From assembly GCA_913057175.1 (NCBI GenBank), contig CAJXNP010000001.1:62001-126000 (forward strand): a stretch of 64,000 bases of DNA, in the 5' to 3' direction. Below the pieces are notes generated by a model that was not told the origin of the DNA, made no database searches, and saw nothing but the letters and a program-made list of their open reading frames with translations. The position numbers and the translations under genes were made by a program. This DNA is from an uncultured Cytophagales bacterium. GTDB lineage: Bacteria > Bacteroidota > Bacteroidia > Cytophagales > Cyclobacteriaceae. Of the stretch, positions 45,288 through 54,680 are shown one piece after another; position 1 is the stretch's first letter, and each line of letters begins with the position of its first letter.

Positions 45288-45529
45288 ATTTGTTGGGGAT
45301 TGAGGGATTTCAGATTGCGGATTTCGAGTTTGTGATTGTGAATTGTGAATTGAGCATTAGTAGGGCATTGGGCAATATGGAAAACAAATATAGATTATCT
45401 GGTGATTGTTGCGAGTTGCCCGTTACCGGTTGTTGGTTTGGCCCGCAACTGGCAACTCGCAACGAATATCTCGGCTTTCATCTTCGAGCTTTTTATTTAT
45501 GCCAAAAATCAATTATTTAAAAAGACCTT
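45288..45529. repeat. Structured intergenic repeat with a 13-bp inverted repeat
   Basis: The spacer between convergent genes contains a perfect 13-bp inverted repeat, GTTGCGAGTTGCC at 45408-45420 and its complement at 45451-45463, around a 30-nt G/T-rich loop. Upstream are TGATTGTGAATTGTGAATTG short tandem words (about 45331-45352). There is no T-tract, so it is not an ordinary terminator, and there is no coding frame. It resembles the CAACTGGCAACT-type intergenic repeats I recall from Cytophagales, but I cannot search for other copies. Confidence 0.6.
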
Positions 45530-46450
45530 TTAATTATCTACCATATTTTCCAGCCACCGGAAGAGACTTTCTGTCCAATTTTCTACCTGTCCTTTTCCAT
45601 ACCCAAAGCCAAAGCCATGTCCACCTTCCGGATAGAGATGCATTTCGGCGCTGATTCCATGTTCCAACAACGAATCATAAAAACGAAGGCTATTTTGTAC
45701 GGGTACTGCCCTATCATCCTGACAGTGGATTAGAAATGTTGGTGGAGTGTCATCGGCTACCTGAAGTTCATTGGAATATAGTTTAATAAGCTCGGGAGAA
45801 GGATTCTCCCCTACTAAGTTATTAACTGAACCACTATGTGTTATTTCCGGGTTAAAAGATATTACAGGGTAAACGAGGATCATGAAATCAGGTCGGTTGC
45901 TGAAATTTGAAACAACGTCGCCAGATTTCGTTATTTCCCTGTCAAAATGAGTTCCCAATGTACTGGCAACATGACCACCTGCTGAAAATCCCATTACTCC
46001 TACTTTTGTGGGATCGATGTTCCATTGTTCAGCATGATAACGAGTCATTTGAATGGCTCTTTTAGCATCCAAAAGTGGAGATAGGTGGGGTGTTACGCTG
46101 CTTTCCGGATTGGGCAGTCTATATTTCAGAACTATAGCGGCAATTCCTTTACTATTTAACCATTTGGCAAAATCTGTCCCTTCTTTGGTATAGGCCAGTA
46201 TCCGGTACCCTCCTCCCGGGCAAATGACAACCGCTTGTCCGGTCGCAATAGATTTCGATGGCAGAAAAACCGCAATGTCGGGGACGCTTACCTGCTCAAT
46301 TCGGACAATGTCCGTTGTATCATATATTTCAACAAGATTGGAAGATTTAAAATTCGGGGGATCACCTTCCCATAATCGCATTTTGTATTCCTGACAAAAA
46401 ACATTTCCAATGGAGAGCAACAAAAAGGTAAAAATCGTCAGTTGTTTCAT
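45530..46450 (-). CDS. Secreted alpha/beta-hydrolase (acetyl-esterase-like)
   Basis: The 306-residue product starts with a signal peptide (KQLTIFTFLLLSIGNVFCQ, about 2-20). It carries an alpha/beta-hydrolase fold with an oxyanion-type VICPGGGYR segment (about 79-87), the nucleophile Ser in VGVMGFSAGGHVAST (about 149-163), an Asp in IHCQDDRAVPVQNS and the His in YPEGGHGFGFG near the end. It resembles acetyl-xylan or carbohydrate esterases and dienelactone-type hydrolases. It is probably exported and cleaves acyl groups from polysaccharide. I chose the ATG at 46450, since an earlier start adds 7 residues before the signal. The envelope operon lies just upstream on the same strand with a 159-nt gap. 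Confidence 0.87.
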   Translation of the reverse strand: MKQLTIFTFLLLSIGNVFCQEYKMRLWEGDPPNFKSSNLVEIYDTTDIVRIEQVSVPDIAVFLPSKSIATGQAVVICPGGGYRILAYTKEGTDFAKWLNSKGIAAIVLKYRLPNPESSVTPHLSPLLDAKRAIQMTRYHAEQWNIDPTKVGVMGFSAGGHVASTLGTHFDREITKSGDVVSNFSNRPDFMILVYPVISFNPEITHSGSVNNLVGENPSPELIKLYSNELQVADDTPPTFLIHCQDDRAVPVQNSLRFYDSLLEHGISAEMHLYPEGGHGFGFGYGKGQVENWTESLFRWLENMVDN

Positions 46451-46609
46451 AGTGTAAATTTTTACTCTCAATTTATGGAGCTAATTTGCTAAAACAAGGA
46501 TTTTTTCTTTTAAAAGCATAAATCGCTGTTAGACCAGAAAAAACCAATATTTTTTTTGATTTAGTGGTAAAAGAAGCTCATAAATGTACGTGATTCAAAA
46601 GTGAATAAA

Positions 46610-48961
46610 TCAATTTACCTGATCTTTCACTTCAAATGTAAAGGTGCTAAATCCAGGTTGACCATTCTTTGACATTCCTTCCACAACGACCATGTATTTT
46701 CCGGACTCATCAGCTGTGAAAAAATCCACTTTGCCATTTCCTTCTGAATCTATTATCAATTCAGGGTTCCAGAAAAGTACGTTTCGAAAATCAGGAACCC
46801 TTTTGTCATTCATGACTTCATAGTTTGGTGAGTAGAATTCACGTCGTGACTGGTATCCTTCATATTCCAAAATCAGTGAATGGGAATCAATTTCAAAACC
46901 GTCCAGGTCGCCATTATAACTACGATAACTTACAATACCATCATAGGTTTGATTTCCATAGAAATACCGATTTGCGACTACTTCTATTTTTTTCACCTTC
47001 AATGGGTCCAACTTCATGATCTTATTGATATCGAATACAGGAAGCCCATCATACAGCACGAGTGGATCCGACTTGAAGACCTCATCTCTTTCTTCACTCC
47101 ACACCATGTAAACAAATTGTCCCTTCTTCTCTCTTACCCAAACTTCGTAAACATATTCTCTCATTACATCCTCCATAATGGTAAAACGAGTATAGTCATC
47201 AAGAAAATAAGCCTTATCAGGTTTGGCAAAAAACATTGACGAATCCAATCTTTCATTGACAAATTGATTAAATTCATTTTTATAGTATGAATTCATAACC
47301 TGCATTCCAATATTCCTTTGATTCAATACCTCTCCATGCTCTTTGGAAATGTTTAATTCATCATAATTTAGTAAGTGAACCTCCTCATAAAATGGATTAC
47401 TTAATGTCAGGTTATACGCAGAATCCACGGAACGATTTGTTTGCAAAACAAGGTCTACCTTATCGAATTCATCTCGCAACTCAAAAAAGATATTTCCATT
47501 TTTATCACTCTTACTATTATAAAAACCTGGTGTCTTACTTATGGAAGTAAGGTAGGCGCTGATATTTGAGGCAGGTTCTCCATTTTTAGAATTTGTGATT
47601 TTCCCGAAAAGCAAATGACCTCTATGCTCCGAAACATGTTTTTTATTCTTAGTATTACTCGACATTACTTCATCCCAATTGAAACTGGACCATCCTCGGG
47701 TAAGCATTACCAAATCCAATTCTTCCTTTTTAGCCTTGTTTAAGGGATATGTTAGTTTAATATCCTGTTCGTTCAATTCAGAATGAAAAAACAAATAGTC
47801 GACGATATTAGAATTGATCCCGGCATTTAATGAATCCAATTTGAAAACCGAAACTGATAAATTGGCACCACCATTATTGTCACTTTGTATATTTAAATTA
47901 ACTTTTTGACGCTTCGAATAAGATTTTTCGTCCGCACCAATTTCAATTTTCAACTGACCTTTTGGATATTTATAATATTGCCTTTCAGCAACAGGCTTTT
48001 TTTCGTAATTGAATACGGTTATTCTATTTATCCCATCCTTCAAATCATTTTTCGGAATTTTTATCTGACCTATTCCACTAACAATTTCAATCATTTCAGA
48101 ATCAATTATTAATTGATTGTTGTGAACAAGAATTGCCATTGTTGCTGACTGTGTAGTTGACTGCACTTCAATAGTTATGTCAGCTCCAGTTTCTGCGACA
48201 TGCAAGGTAAAACCAGAACTCTCAATTTTTGGAAGTGAGAATTTTCTCGTTTGATCTTTGAAATTTACAATTGCCGTGTATTCGTCATCCATGCTCGGTT
48301 TAATGCCGAACTGACCCATTCCGTTTGTAATTGTATTAAAAGTAGAAATGGTGTCCAATTGATTTTTGACAATAAAACCCTCCACATTCAACCCATGTCC
48401 GTTTTGATCAACCGCTTCAAATGCGACCCTGCTTTCCAATCCGTTGACCAAATGACCTCCTTCAGGGAAAAATTGAATTGAGAAATCTTCATTGACAGGA
48501 TTGGTTGAAGATGGAAGCTTTTTAAACGCATTAACAATCTTTATTTCTTTAGTGAAAAAACTTTCTAAGCCATAGTTTTTCATCCAGTTCGTATAGGCTC
48601 GTAGCTGATAGGAGCTGGAATTCAATGTCGTGGGAATGAAAAAACTCCCACTCCCAATTCCATCTGCGACATTTATCTTTGCTTGTAATGAAGTGGTGCT
48701 ATCGGGACCAATTACCTCGACATATACTACTTTGCTTAGTAAAGAAGGTTGGTGAAGGGCATCCAAACAATAAACCTTAAACCACAATAATTCTCCAGTA
48801 AGGTAAAATTCCCGATCTGTGGTTACATATACTTTCTCCTTATAATTATTTTTATTGTATTCATTAAATTTTCCAACTATTTCTTCTTTTTGAGCTATTG
48901 CCCGATTTACCGAGAAAATTAAAAGGAATTGAAAAATACAGCTTAAATATATTAACCTCAT
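46610..48961 (-). CDS. Secreted MG2-domain protein with a TonB-plug-like C-terminal segment
   Basis: The 783-residue protein has a signal peptide (about 1-23, ending RAIAQ). An N-terminal alpha-2-macroglobulin-like MG2 domain follows (KVYVTTDREFYLTGELLWFK, about 43-62; YQLRAYTNW about 118-126) and then several beta domains. Near the C-terminus lies LYDGLPVFDINKIMKLDPLK, then KKIEVVANRYFYG and GIVSYRSYNG, a pattern that resembles TonB plug domains but without any beta-barrel. A carboxypeptidase-type regulatory insertion (GKITNSKNGEPASNISAYL) is also present. It is the last gene of the operon with the TonB receptor and DUF4249 lipoprotein, 16 nt downstream of the latter. The role is unknown, probably envelope-bound. 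Confidence 0.8.
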   Translation of the reverse strand: MRLIYLSCIFQFLLIFSVNRAIAQKEEIVGKFNEYNKNNYKEKVYVTTDREFYLTGELLWFKVYCLDALHQPSLLSKVVYVEVIGPDSTTSLQAKINVADGIGSGSFFIPTTLNSSSYQLRAYTNWMKNYGLESFFTKEIKIVNAFKKLPSSTNPVNEDFSIQFFPEGGHLVNGLESRVAFEAVDQNGHGLNVEGFIVKNQLDTISTFNTITNGMGQFGIKPSMDDEYTAIVNFKDQTRKFSLPKIESSGFTLHVAETGADITIEVQSTTQSATMAILVHNNQLIIDSEMIEIVSGIGQIKIPKNDLKDGINRITVFNYEKKPVAERQYYKYPKGQLKIEIGADEKSYSKRQKVNLNIQSDNNGGANLSVSVFKLDSLNAGINSNIVDYLFFHSELNEQDIKLTYPLNKAKKEELDLVMLTRGWSSFNWDEVMSSNTKNKKHVSEHRGHLLFGKITNSKNGEPASNISAYLTSISKTPGFYNSKSDKNGNIFFELRDEFDKVDLVLQTNRSVDSAYNLTLSNPFYEEVHLLNYDELNISKEHGEVLNQRNIGMQVMNSYYKNEFNQFVNERLDSSMFFAKPDKAYFLDDYTRFTIMEDVMREYVYEVWVREKKGQFVYMVWSEERDEVFKSDPLVLYDGLPVFDINKIMKLDPLKVKKIEVVANRYFYGNQTYDGIVSYRSYNGDLDGFEIDSHSLILEYEGYQSRREFYSPNYEVMNDKRVPDFRNVLFWNPELIIDSEGNGKVDFFTADESGKYMVVVEGMSKNGQPGFSTFTFEVKDQVN

Positions 48962-48977
48962 TTACTTTAATTTTTTC

Positions 48978-50117
48978 CTACCAAAAATCCGGTCTTTTAT
49001 TTGACCCTCGTAATGTACAATCAACACAATAAGGAAGAGTAAGATAGTAACCATCTATTACCGGGCCATTATAACGAGGCCTGGTAATTTCCCTGTACCT
49101 CCAATATAAATACAATGAATCCAGCGCTACCGGATCCTCCCTACACGTCTCATACCCGGATGTAAAATCAAAAAATCCTACCTCATCATAAGTTAGAAAA
49201 AGTCTTAGTTCATCCTCTGAAAACACGTTCAAATATCCTAGAACTTCTTCCTCCGGATTGCTAACAGACCGTATATTACCTATTATTTTTGAAGGTTGAG
49301 GATCGAATAAACTTCCTAGATTTTCAGTATTGGCTTCCAGAAGTTTGTAATAATTGTATGCTTCATTAGTCAAAGCTGCCTGCTTGACTAATATACTGTA
49401 TTTCCTTGCCAATTTACCTTGTGTAGCATCAACGTATCTCAAAGGATACTCACTTATCACATCTCTTTCCAAAAAATCTGAAGTGCCCAAAATAAGATCC
49501 TCCGAATTATTTGAATCCCAACATATATACAATGTGTCTGCCTGGTTCCTGAATTCGACGGTAAAACTATCTTCGACAGGAATAAAATAATATGATGAAT
49601 AGTATTGGGCTGCAAATTCCCAGGTTTCTTCATATTCCCACCTATAGTACCAGGTTTCGTCCTGATCATCATGAGTATTTACATAAACCTGAACACCGGA
49701 CTGCTGAACATCATATGAAAGGCTATCAATCTTTGGAGTTTTTTTGTTTTCAACAAAATCCGATTGATATTCATTACCATCGCTTGTTCGAACGGTAAGA
49801 CGAACTTTTTCGCCAATTTCTAAAAACAATCCATCCCTGTAATACCTACCTGGTCCTTGATCAACCAAGGAAACTGAATTTCCTAATTCATCCTCTAATA
49901 AAACACTGGCTCCTGACACATGTGTTATTTCACCTTCATCTGATAGGCTTTGTGTCCTGGACAGGTTTACAACAGCTTCACCAGTTGTGGAATTTACATT
50001 GGCATCTATCACCAATAAGTCATCATAATCCTCAATTTCAGGAGGACTGTAAGGGTCTATGCAACCCCAAAAAGTGATTATCAGCAGGTAAAATAAAAAA
50101 AATCCAACTACTCTCAT
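48978..50117 (-). CDS. DUF4249 lipoprotein
   Basis: The 379-residue lipoprotein has a lipobox FWGC (Cys about residue 19) and a DUF4249 domain (DLLVIDANVNSTTGEAVVNL, about 33-52; later GASVLLEDELGNSVSLVDQG, about 69-88). It ends with a Cys pair, YCVDC. DUF4249 lipoproteins are very often encoded next to TonB-dependent receptors in Bacteroidota and may be surface-exposed partners of the receptor. Its start overlaps the end of the receptor gene by 1 nt, so both are translated together. Confidence 0.87.
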   Translation of the reverse strand: MRVVGFFLFYLLIITFWGCIDPYSPPEIEDYDDLLVIDANVNSTTGEAVVNLSRTQSLSDEGEITHVSGASVLLEDELGNSVSLVDQGPGRYYRDGLFLEIGEKVRLTVRTSDGNEYQSDFVENKKTPKIDSLSYDVQQSGVQVYVNTHDDQDETWYYRWEYEETWEFAAQYYSSYYFIPVEDSFTVEFRNQADTLYICWDSNNSEDLILGTSDFLERDVISEYPLRYVDATQGKLARKYSILVKQAALTNEAYNYYKLLEANTENLGSLFDPQPSKIIGNIRSVSNPEEEVLGYLNVFSEDELRLFLTYDEVGFFDFTSGYETCREDPVALDSLYLYWRYREITRPRYNGPVIDGYYLTLPYCVDCTLRGSNKRPDFW

Positions 50118-52885
50118 TAGAACTTAAAGTTATAAGTGATGGTTGGAATAGGGTTTCCAAAAATGGATAATTTATATCCAATCACCTCACCATCTTGTGT
50201 GACAAAATAAACTGAGTAAGGATTTCTTCGACCTAATAAGTTATAAACCGCAAAGGTCCATGAACTGTGTGCCAGCTTCCTTACTTTATGATTTCCTTCA
50301 ACGTTTATTGAATAATCCAATCGTATGTAATCAGGTATTCTAAATTGGTTTCTATCTGAATAATGAATGCGTTTGGAGTCTTCAAATGAGTATTTTGTAA
50401 GGGGAAGGGTTATCGGCCTTCCCGTGCTGTAGATGAAATTCAAACCCATATTTACCCTTTTATTAAACCGGTAATTGCCTATCAGGGTGAAATCATGTGG
50501 TTTGTCAAAATTGCTTGGATAATACTGGTTTGAATTAATTATTTCCGATAGATCCTGCCCGGTAGTCCTTTGGAATGTCCTGGAGTAAGTGTAACTCATC
50601 CATCCATTGATTTTTCCTTTTGGTTTTTTTACCATGAATTCAACCCCATATGCCTTTCCTTCCGTTCCAATGATATCTGTTTCGATGTGGTCATTTAAAA
50701 TTAGTTGTGCGCCACTCTTATAATCCAAAATATTTTTCGAAATCTTATAGTATCCTTCTATTGACGTTTCAATCGCAGATGCCCTGAAATTTTTATAATA
50801 TCCTACTGAAATCTGATCTCCTACCTGAGGTTTGATGTTCGGGTCGCTCAATTTCCAGATATCAGTTGGTGAGATGGCAGTAGTATTGGAAAGCATATGA
50901 ATGTACTGCCTCATTCTATTGTAGCTGAGCTTAATAGAAGCATGGTTAGGAAGCAAGTACCGATACGATGCTCTTAATTCAGGACCATGATAAGTATTGA
51001 TAATACCATTATCATAGTGCGCAGTATCAATAATATTTTCAACCTCTTTTGGGCTATCATCCGGATAGACAAATATATCTCGTGGCCCAAGCGATTGATA
51101 AAATGAGTATCGTAAGCCTACATACAATGACGATCGATCTGAGAGTTCGATTTTATCCCCAACATAAACAGCGCTTTCTAAGCCTTTTTCTTGTTGAATG
51201 TCAATCGGAACAACTAATGATTCGCTACCTAAAGGTTCATTATTACCCGGGAACATACTGTAGTAAATACTCGACAATCCTATATCGAAATTATGGGTAG
51301 AATTGGGAAAGTAATTCAAATCAAATTTGAAATTGATTTGATTTAGATCGTAATCAAGTTTAAAGGCATTAACTGGGTTTTGTTCACTTTCAACATTATA
51401 ATTATATCCACTATAGCTCCCGGTTAATACACCATATAATTTGTTGTTAAAGATATGCTTCCACTTAATAGTGGCGGCTTGATTATTATAGTTATATAGT
51501 GTATCACTGTTTAACTTGAATTTATCATCGCTATAATAGCCAGTAATAAATAAGCTATTCTTCTCATTAATTTCATAATTAATTTGCGCGTTCAAATCAT
51601 AGAAAGAAGCTTGACTGTTTTTAATTGATTCTTCAGGAATCAATCCTAAAAGCCAATCAGAATACGTAGTTCTGCCACTAAGTGTCAATGTCAGCTTATC
51701 TTTGATAATCGGGCCTTCAAGTGTTAATCGGGTGGTCAATGAGCCGATACCTCCTGAACCGGTAAATTTCTTTTTATTCCCTTCCCTGTTAGTAATTTCC
51801 AAAATTGAGGACAGACGGCCTCCATACTCTGCAGGAATCCCGCTTTTATAAAGCTCAACATTCTTTAGCACATCAGGATTAAAAGCAGAGAAAAAGCCAA
51901 ATAGGTGAGATGGGTTATAAATCGTTGCGTCATTATACAATATAAGGTTTTGATCTGTTGTACCACCCCTTACGTTCAACCCTGTTGTGCTTTCTCCAAC
52001 TGTTTGAACACCTGGTAAGGTCAAAGCAATTCTTAAAACATCCGTTTCTCCAAAAGCTGTCGGAACCTGTTTTAGCTCATTAATATCAAGCTTTTCAACC
52101 CCCATACTTAAACCGACGATGTTTTGATCTTTTTCAGATTCAACAATTATTTCACGTAGTGGAATAACATCTTCTTTTAATTCAATATTAAGCTTACCAT
52201 TTGAAAAAAGCATGATCTGTCTTTTTGTATCTTTCATGCCAATGGTAGTAATATTAAGCTCATGACGTCCTTTTGGCAATGTAATGGAATAGTACCCGAA
52301 CTGATCTGTAGCTACTCCTATTCTGGGCTCCTCAATGTAAATTACCGCTCCAATTACAGGTTCACCATTATCCATATCTCTTACGTGTCCTGCAATATTT
52401 GCAGTTCCTTCAAGCCCATTGCCACTCCTCTTACCTATTTCTATTAATTTGTTTTCATTGTTAGATTGAATTTTAGACGTCTCATCTTCTTGTAAAAAAT
52501 CGGGGATTTCACTTTCTTCTTCTACTAAAAAGGACTTCTCCTCAACAAAGAAGTGAATGGGCAATTCAGTAATAATTTGTCTGTCAAGAGTTAAAAATAT
52601 CGAGTTGTTAGAATGATAAGTGTACTTGATCCCACGATCATCAAAAAGATGTGCCAAAGCATTGGTCAAAGATATATTCTCAGCATTAAAGGAAAATCGC
52701 ATGGTATCAACCTGTGAATTTTTATAAAAGAAAGTGTAATTAGACTGAGATTCGATTTTTTCAATAACGGTGGCTATTGTTGCGCTATCAAGATTGAGAG
52801 AAACTTTGGGGTCCGTAATCGCTGATTGTGAAAAGACCGTAGAAACGAAAAAAAAGTAAAAAATTAAAAAGTAAAGTTTCCTCAT
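50117..52885 (-). CDS. TonB-dependent outer-membrane receptor with STN and regulatory domains
   Basis: The 922-residue receptor has a signal peptide (about 1-19) and a secretin/TonB short N-terminal (STN) domain (about 28-105). A carboxypeptidase-regulatory-like domain follows (about 163-245; GHVRDMDNGEPVIGAVIYIE), then a plug (about 255-370; LNVRGGTTDQNLILYNDAT) and a long beta-barrel ending TITYNFKF. STN domains usually signal to an anti-sigma factor, but no FecR/ECF pair is near, so the STN may only gate transport or act with a distant partner. It begins 2 nt after a secreted protein of unknown function. The substrate cannot be told; it may be a siderophore, glycan or peptide. Confidence 0.92.
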   Translation of the reverse strand: MRKLYFLIFYFFFVSTVFSQSAITDPKVSLNLDSATIATVIEKIESQSNYTFFYKNSQVDTMRFSFNAENISLTNALAHLFDDRGIKYTYHSNNSIFLTLDRQIITELPIHFFVEEKSFLVEEESEIPDFLQEDETSKIQSNNENKLIEIGKRSGNGLEGTANIAGHVRDMDNGEPVIGAVIYIEEPRIGVATDQFGYYSITLPKGRHELNITTIGMKDTKRQIMLFSNGKLNIELKEDVIPLREIIVESEKDQNIVGLSMGVEKLDINELKQVPTAFGETDVLRIALTLPGVQTVGESTTGLNVRGGTTDQNLILYNDATIYNPSHLFGFFSAFNPDVLKNVELYKSGIPAEYGGRLSSILEITNREGNKKKFTGSGGIGSLTTRLTLEGPIIKDKLTLTLSGRTTYSDWLLGLIPEESIKNSQASFYDLNAQINYEINEKNSLFITGYYSDDKFKLNSDTLYNYNNQAATIKWKHIFNNKLYGVLTGSYSGYNYNVESEQNPVNAFKLDYDLNQINFKFDLNYFPNSTHNFDIGLSSIYYSMFPGNNEPLGSESLVVPIDIQQEKGLESAVYVGDKIELSDRSSLYVGLRYSFYQSLGPRDIFVYPDDSPKEVENIIDTAHYDNGIINTYHGPELRASYRYLLPNHASIKLSYNRMRQYIHMLSNTTAISPTDIWKLSDPNIKPQVGDQISVGYYKNFRASAIETSIEGYYKISKNILDYKSGAQLILNDHIETDIIGTEGKAYGVEFMVKKPKGKINGWMSYTYSRTFQRTTGQDLSEIINSNQYYPSNFDKPHDFTLIGNYRFNKRVNMGLNFIYSTGRPITLPLTKYSFEDSKRIHYSDRNQFRIPDYIRLDYSINVEGNHKVRKLAHSSWTFAVYNLLGRRNPYSVYFVTQDGEVIGYKLSIFGNPIPTITYNFKF

Positions 52886-52887
52886 GC

Positions 52888-53637
52888 TTATGGATTTAAA
52901 GTATCATAATATCGCGACACCTGAAGAAGAGAGTTTTCCAATTCCTTCCTGAATTTCAACTTATTTCGTTTGATAAATTTTTTTACTTCTCGCTTTCTAT
53001 CAACAAGTGTATTTAACAAGCTTCTCTTATTCTTTATATGATGAAATTGATCATTATGTAACAGATAGAATTTGTCTTTAGTAATAAACTCCTTTTTAAT
53101 TTTCTGATCATCAATAACCTCATTGTATAGCTTTATTCTTTTGCTTATGGTTTCTGTTTTTCCATCATATAATATTTCATAAAACCCATCGTCCAAATCC
53201 GATCGAATTGCTAAATTCTCCTCAATTTTGACAAAATAATGACCTTCATAGAAAAATTCTTTTATCCATTCATTAGCCAATATTAAATCCTTGGAATAAC
53301 CCTTGCCATCATAATGTTGAATGACAACCTGCTGCTTATAAACATCATATTTTAATTCGACACTATCAAAAAGCATATCGTTGTAAACTATCCATCCCAT
53401 ACTATAAAACTCAGCATCAAAACATGGATATCCGTTTATTCGGTAATCATACTCAACATACTCATCTCCATTAAAGATCTGCGAACTTGAGCCAATAAAA
53501 TCCTCATATTGCCCAACAGCATTTTTGTATGCATGAGACAGGAATTCTCGTCCCGAAGATTCGCTAGTTTGTGACAATGCCTGGCTTGCAGAAAAAACTA
53601 ACAGGCATATCTTGAAGTAAAAAAATAATTTTTTCAT
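52888..53637 (-). CDS. Secreted protein of unknown function, first gene of the TonB operon
   Basis: The 249-residue protein has a signal peptide (about 1-22, ending ALSQ). A predicted beta-rich body (about 50-190) follows, with repeats such as MGWIVYNDMLFDSVELKYDV and DGFYEILYDGKTE. The basic helical tail (about 210-240; KREVKKFIKRNKLKFRKELE) may bind nucleic acid, membrane or protein partners. I recall similar unnamed proteins beside Bacteroidota envelope genes, but I can name no domain. It is the first gene of the four-gene operon, has a promoter-like box upstream, and ends 2 nt before the TonB receptor. Confidence 0.75.
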   Translation of the reverse strand: MKKLFFYFKICLLVFSASQALSQTSESSGREFLSHAYKNAVGQYEDFIGSSSQIFNGDEYVEYDYRINGYPCFDAEFYSMGWIVYNDMLFDSVELKYDVYKQQVVIQHYDGKGYSKDLILANEWIKEFFYEGHYFVKIEENLAIRSDLDDGFYEILYDGKTETISKRIKLYNEVIDDQKIKKEFITKDKFYLLHNDQFHHIKNKRSLLNTLVDRKREVKKFIKRNKLKFRKELENSLLQVSRYYDTLNP

Positions 53638-53653
53638 ACTAATTTGACTTAAA

Positions 53654-53661
53654 CAAAAGTA
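53654..53661 (-). promoter_or_regulatory. -7 promoter box for the TonB receptor operon
   Basis: On the minus strand the sequence reads TACTTTTG, matching TAnnTTTG, 16 nt upstream of the first gene of the operon. No TTG is found 17-23 nt further upstream, so the box alone is moderate evidence. Confidence 0.5.
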
Positions 53662-54028
53662 TGTTCGAATGAAATATCTTTTATGAAAATATGATGGGCT
53701 GCCGTAAAATTTGATAAAAAGCCTTCTCCCACCATAAATGTATGAACTACACTTAAGACAGAAAAAACAAATCTAAATTTATTTTAATTAAGACATACAT
53801 TGCGGTTTTTGACACAAATAATTAAAAGCACGTATCATCAGCCTCCTGAAAATTGCCATTTATGAAACGAAATCCGTGATCAATTTCCATTATAGCAAAT
53901 GGTTTTATCAAATTCCGGTATTAATAGTAAATGACAATGAAAAAAAATTGTCACCATTTGAAACAATCAGGTGTGAAATCAGTTATGTTGTATAAACATT
54001 AATTGTGCATACATTCAAAAAATATATT
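53662..54028. other. Gene-free divergent spacer between the TonB operon and yceI
   Basis: This AT-rich divergent spacer has no recognisable coding frame or strong terminator. It must hold the promoter of the YceI gene; I could not find a clean TAnnTTTG box there. Confidence 0.55.
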
Positions 54029-54568
54029 ATGGAAAAACAAGTTTTAACAAAGTGGTCGATAGACACTGCTCATTCAGAAGTTCAGTTTAAAGTAAAACAC
54101 CTGGTCATCTCGACTGTTACCGGAAAATTTAATGATTACAGCGGGTTTATTGATGCGGAAGGAGATGATTTTGAAAATGCCTACGCGGAATTCACAGCAA
54201 AGGTAGGCTCAATCTCAACCGGTGTTGCCGACAGAGACGCTCACTTAAAATCAGACGACTTTTTCAATGCTGAGAAATATCCCGATCTAACCTTTAAGAG
54301 CACATCTTTCACCAAAGTTGATGACGAAACATATAAGTTGAAAGGAAATTTGACAATAAGAGATGTTACAAAAGAAGTTGTCCTGAATGTCACTCACGGT
54401 GGTACAGTAACCGATCCTTACGGACAAACAAAAGCAGGATTTGAAATAGCGGGTAAGATCAACAGGAAAGACTTTAACTTAAAATGGAGTGCTGTGACGG
54501 AAGCCGGTTCGGTGGTTGTTTCGGATGATGTGAAGTTGGATATGAACATTCAGTTAATTCAGCAATAA
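54029..54568 (+). CDS. YceI-family polyisoprenoid-binding protein
   Basis: The 179-residue beta-barrel protein has WSIDTAHSEVQFKVKHLVIS (about 8-27), FTAKVGSISTGVADRDAHLKSDD-like sequence (about 56-78), YPDLTFKSTSF (about 84-94) and FNLKWSAVTEAG near the end. YceI-type proteins bind isoprenoid quinones or similar lipids. It has no signal peptide when read from the chosen ATG, so it may be cytoplasmic, although other family members are exported. I chose ATG 54029 over a GTG 24 nt upstream. A strong terminator follows. Confidence 0.92.
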   Translation: MEKQVLTKWSIDTAHSEVQFKVKHLVISTVTGKFNDYSGFIDAEGDDFENAYAEFTAKVGSISTGVADRDAHLKSDDFFNAEKYPDLTFKSTSFTKVDDETYKLKGNLTIRDVTKEVVLNVTHGGTVTDPYGQTKAGFEIAGKINRKDFNLKWSAVTEAGSVVVSDDVKLDMNIQLIQQ

Positions 54569-54589
54569 TATCTTAGTTCATCATCCATT

Positions 54590-54624
54590 TTGAAGCCAGA
54601 CAATTTGATCTGGCTTTTTTTATT
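54590..54624 (+). terminator. Terminator after the YceI gene
   Basis: AAGCCAGA (54593-54600) pairs with TCTGGCTT (54609-54616) across an 8-nt loop, followed by a run of T. Confidence 0.88.
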
Positions 54625-54680
54625 ACATTCCGTGACCTTTAAAATCAAAACGGTTAAATTTGGCCTCCTAATTTTCGAAC

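Noticed and set aside
45122-45654. Overlapping frames at the end of ybbP and through the inverted repeat
   Set aside because: They are out-of-frame continuations of ybbP and of the antisense of the esterase, without domain or start signal.
52630-52830. FecI/FecR-type signalling through the receptor's STN domain
   Set aside because: No ECF sigma factor or FecR-like gene is within the window near the receptor, so this is left as unproven.
53662-54028. Riboswitch or RNA gene in the spacer upstream of yceI
   Set aside because: I could find no conserved riboswitch core, no tRNA-like cloverleaf and no strong terminator hairpin there.
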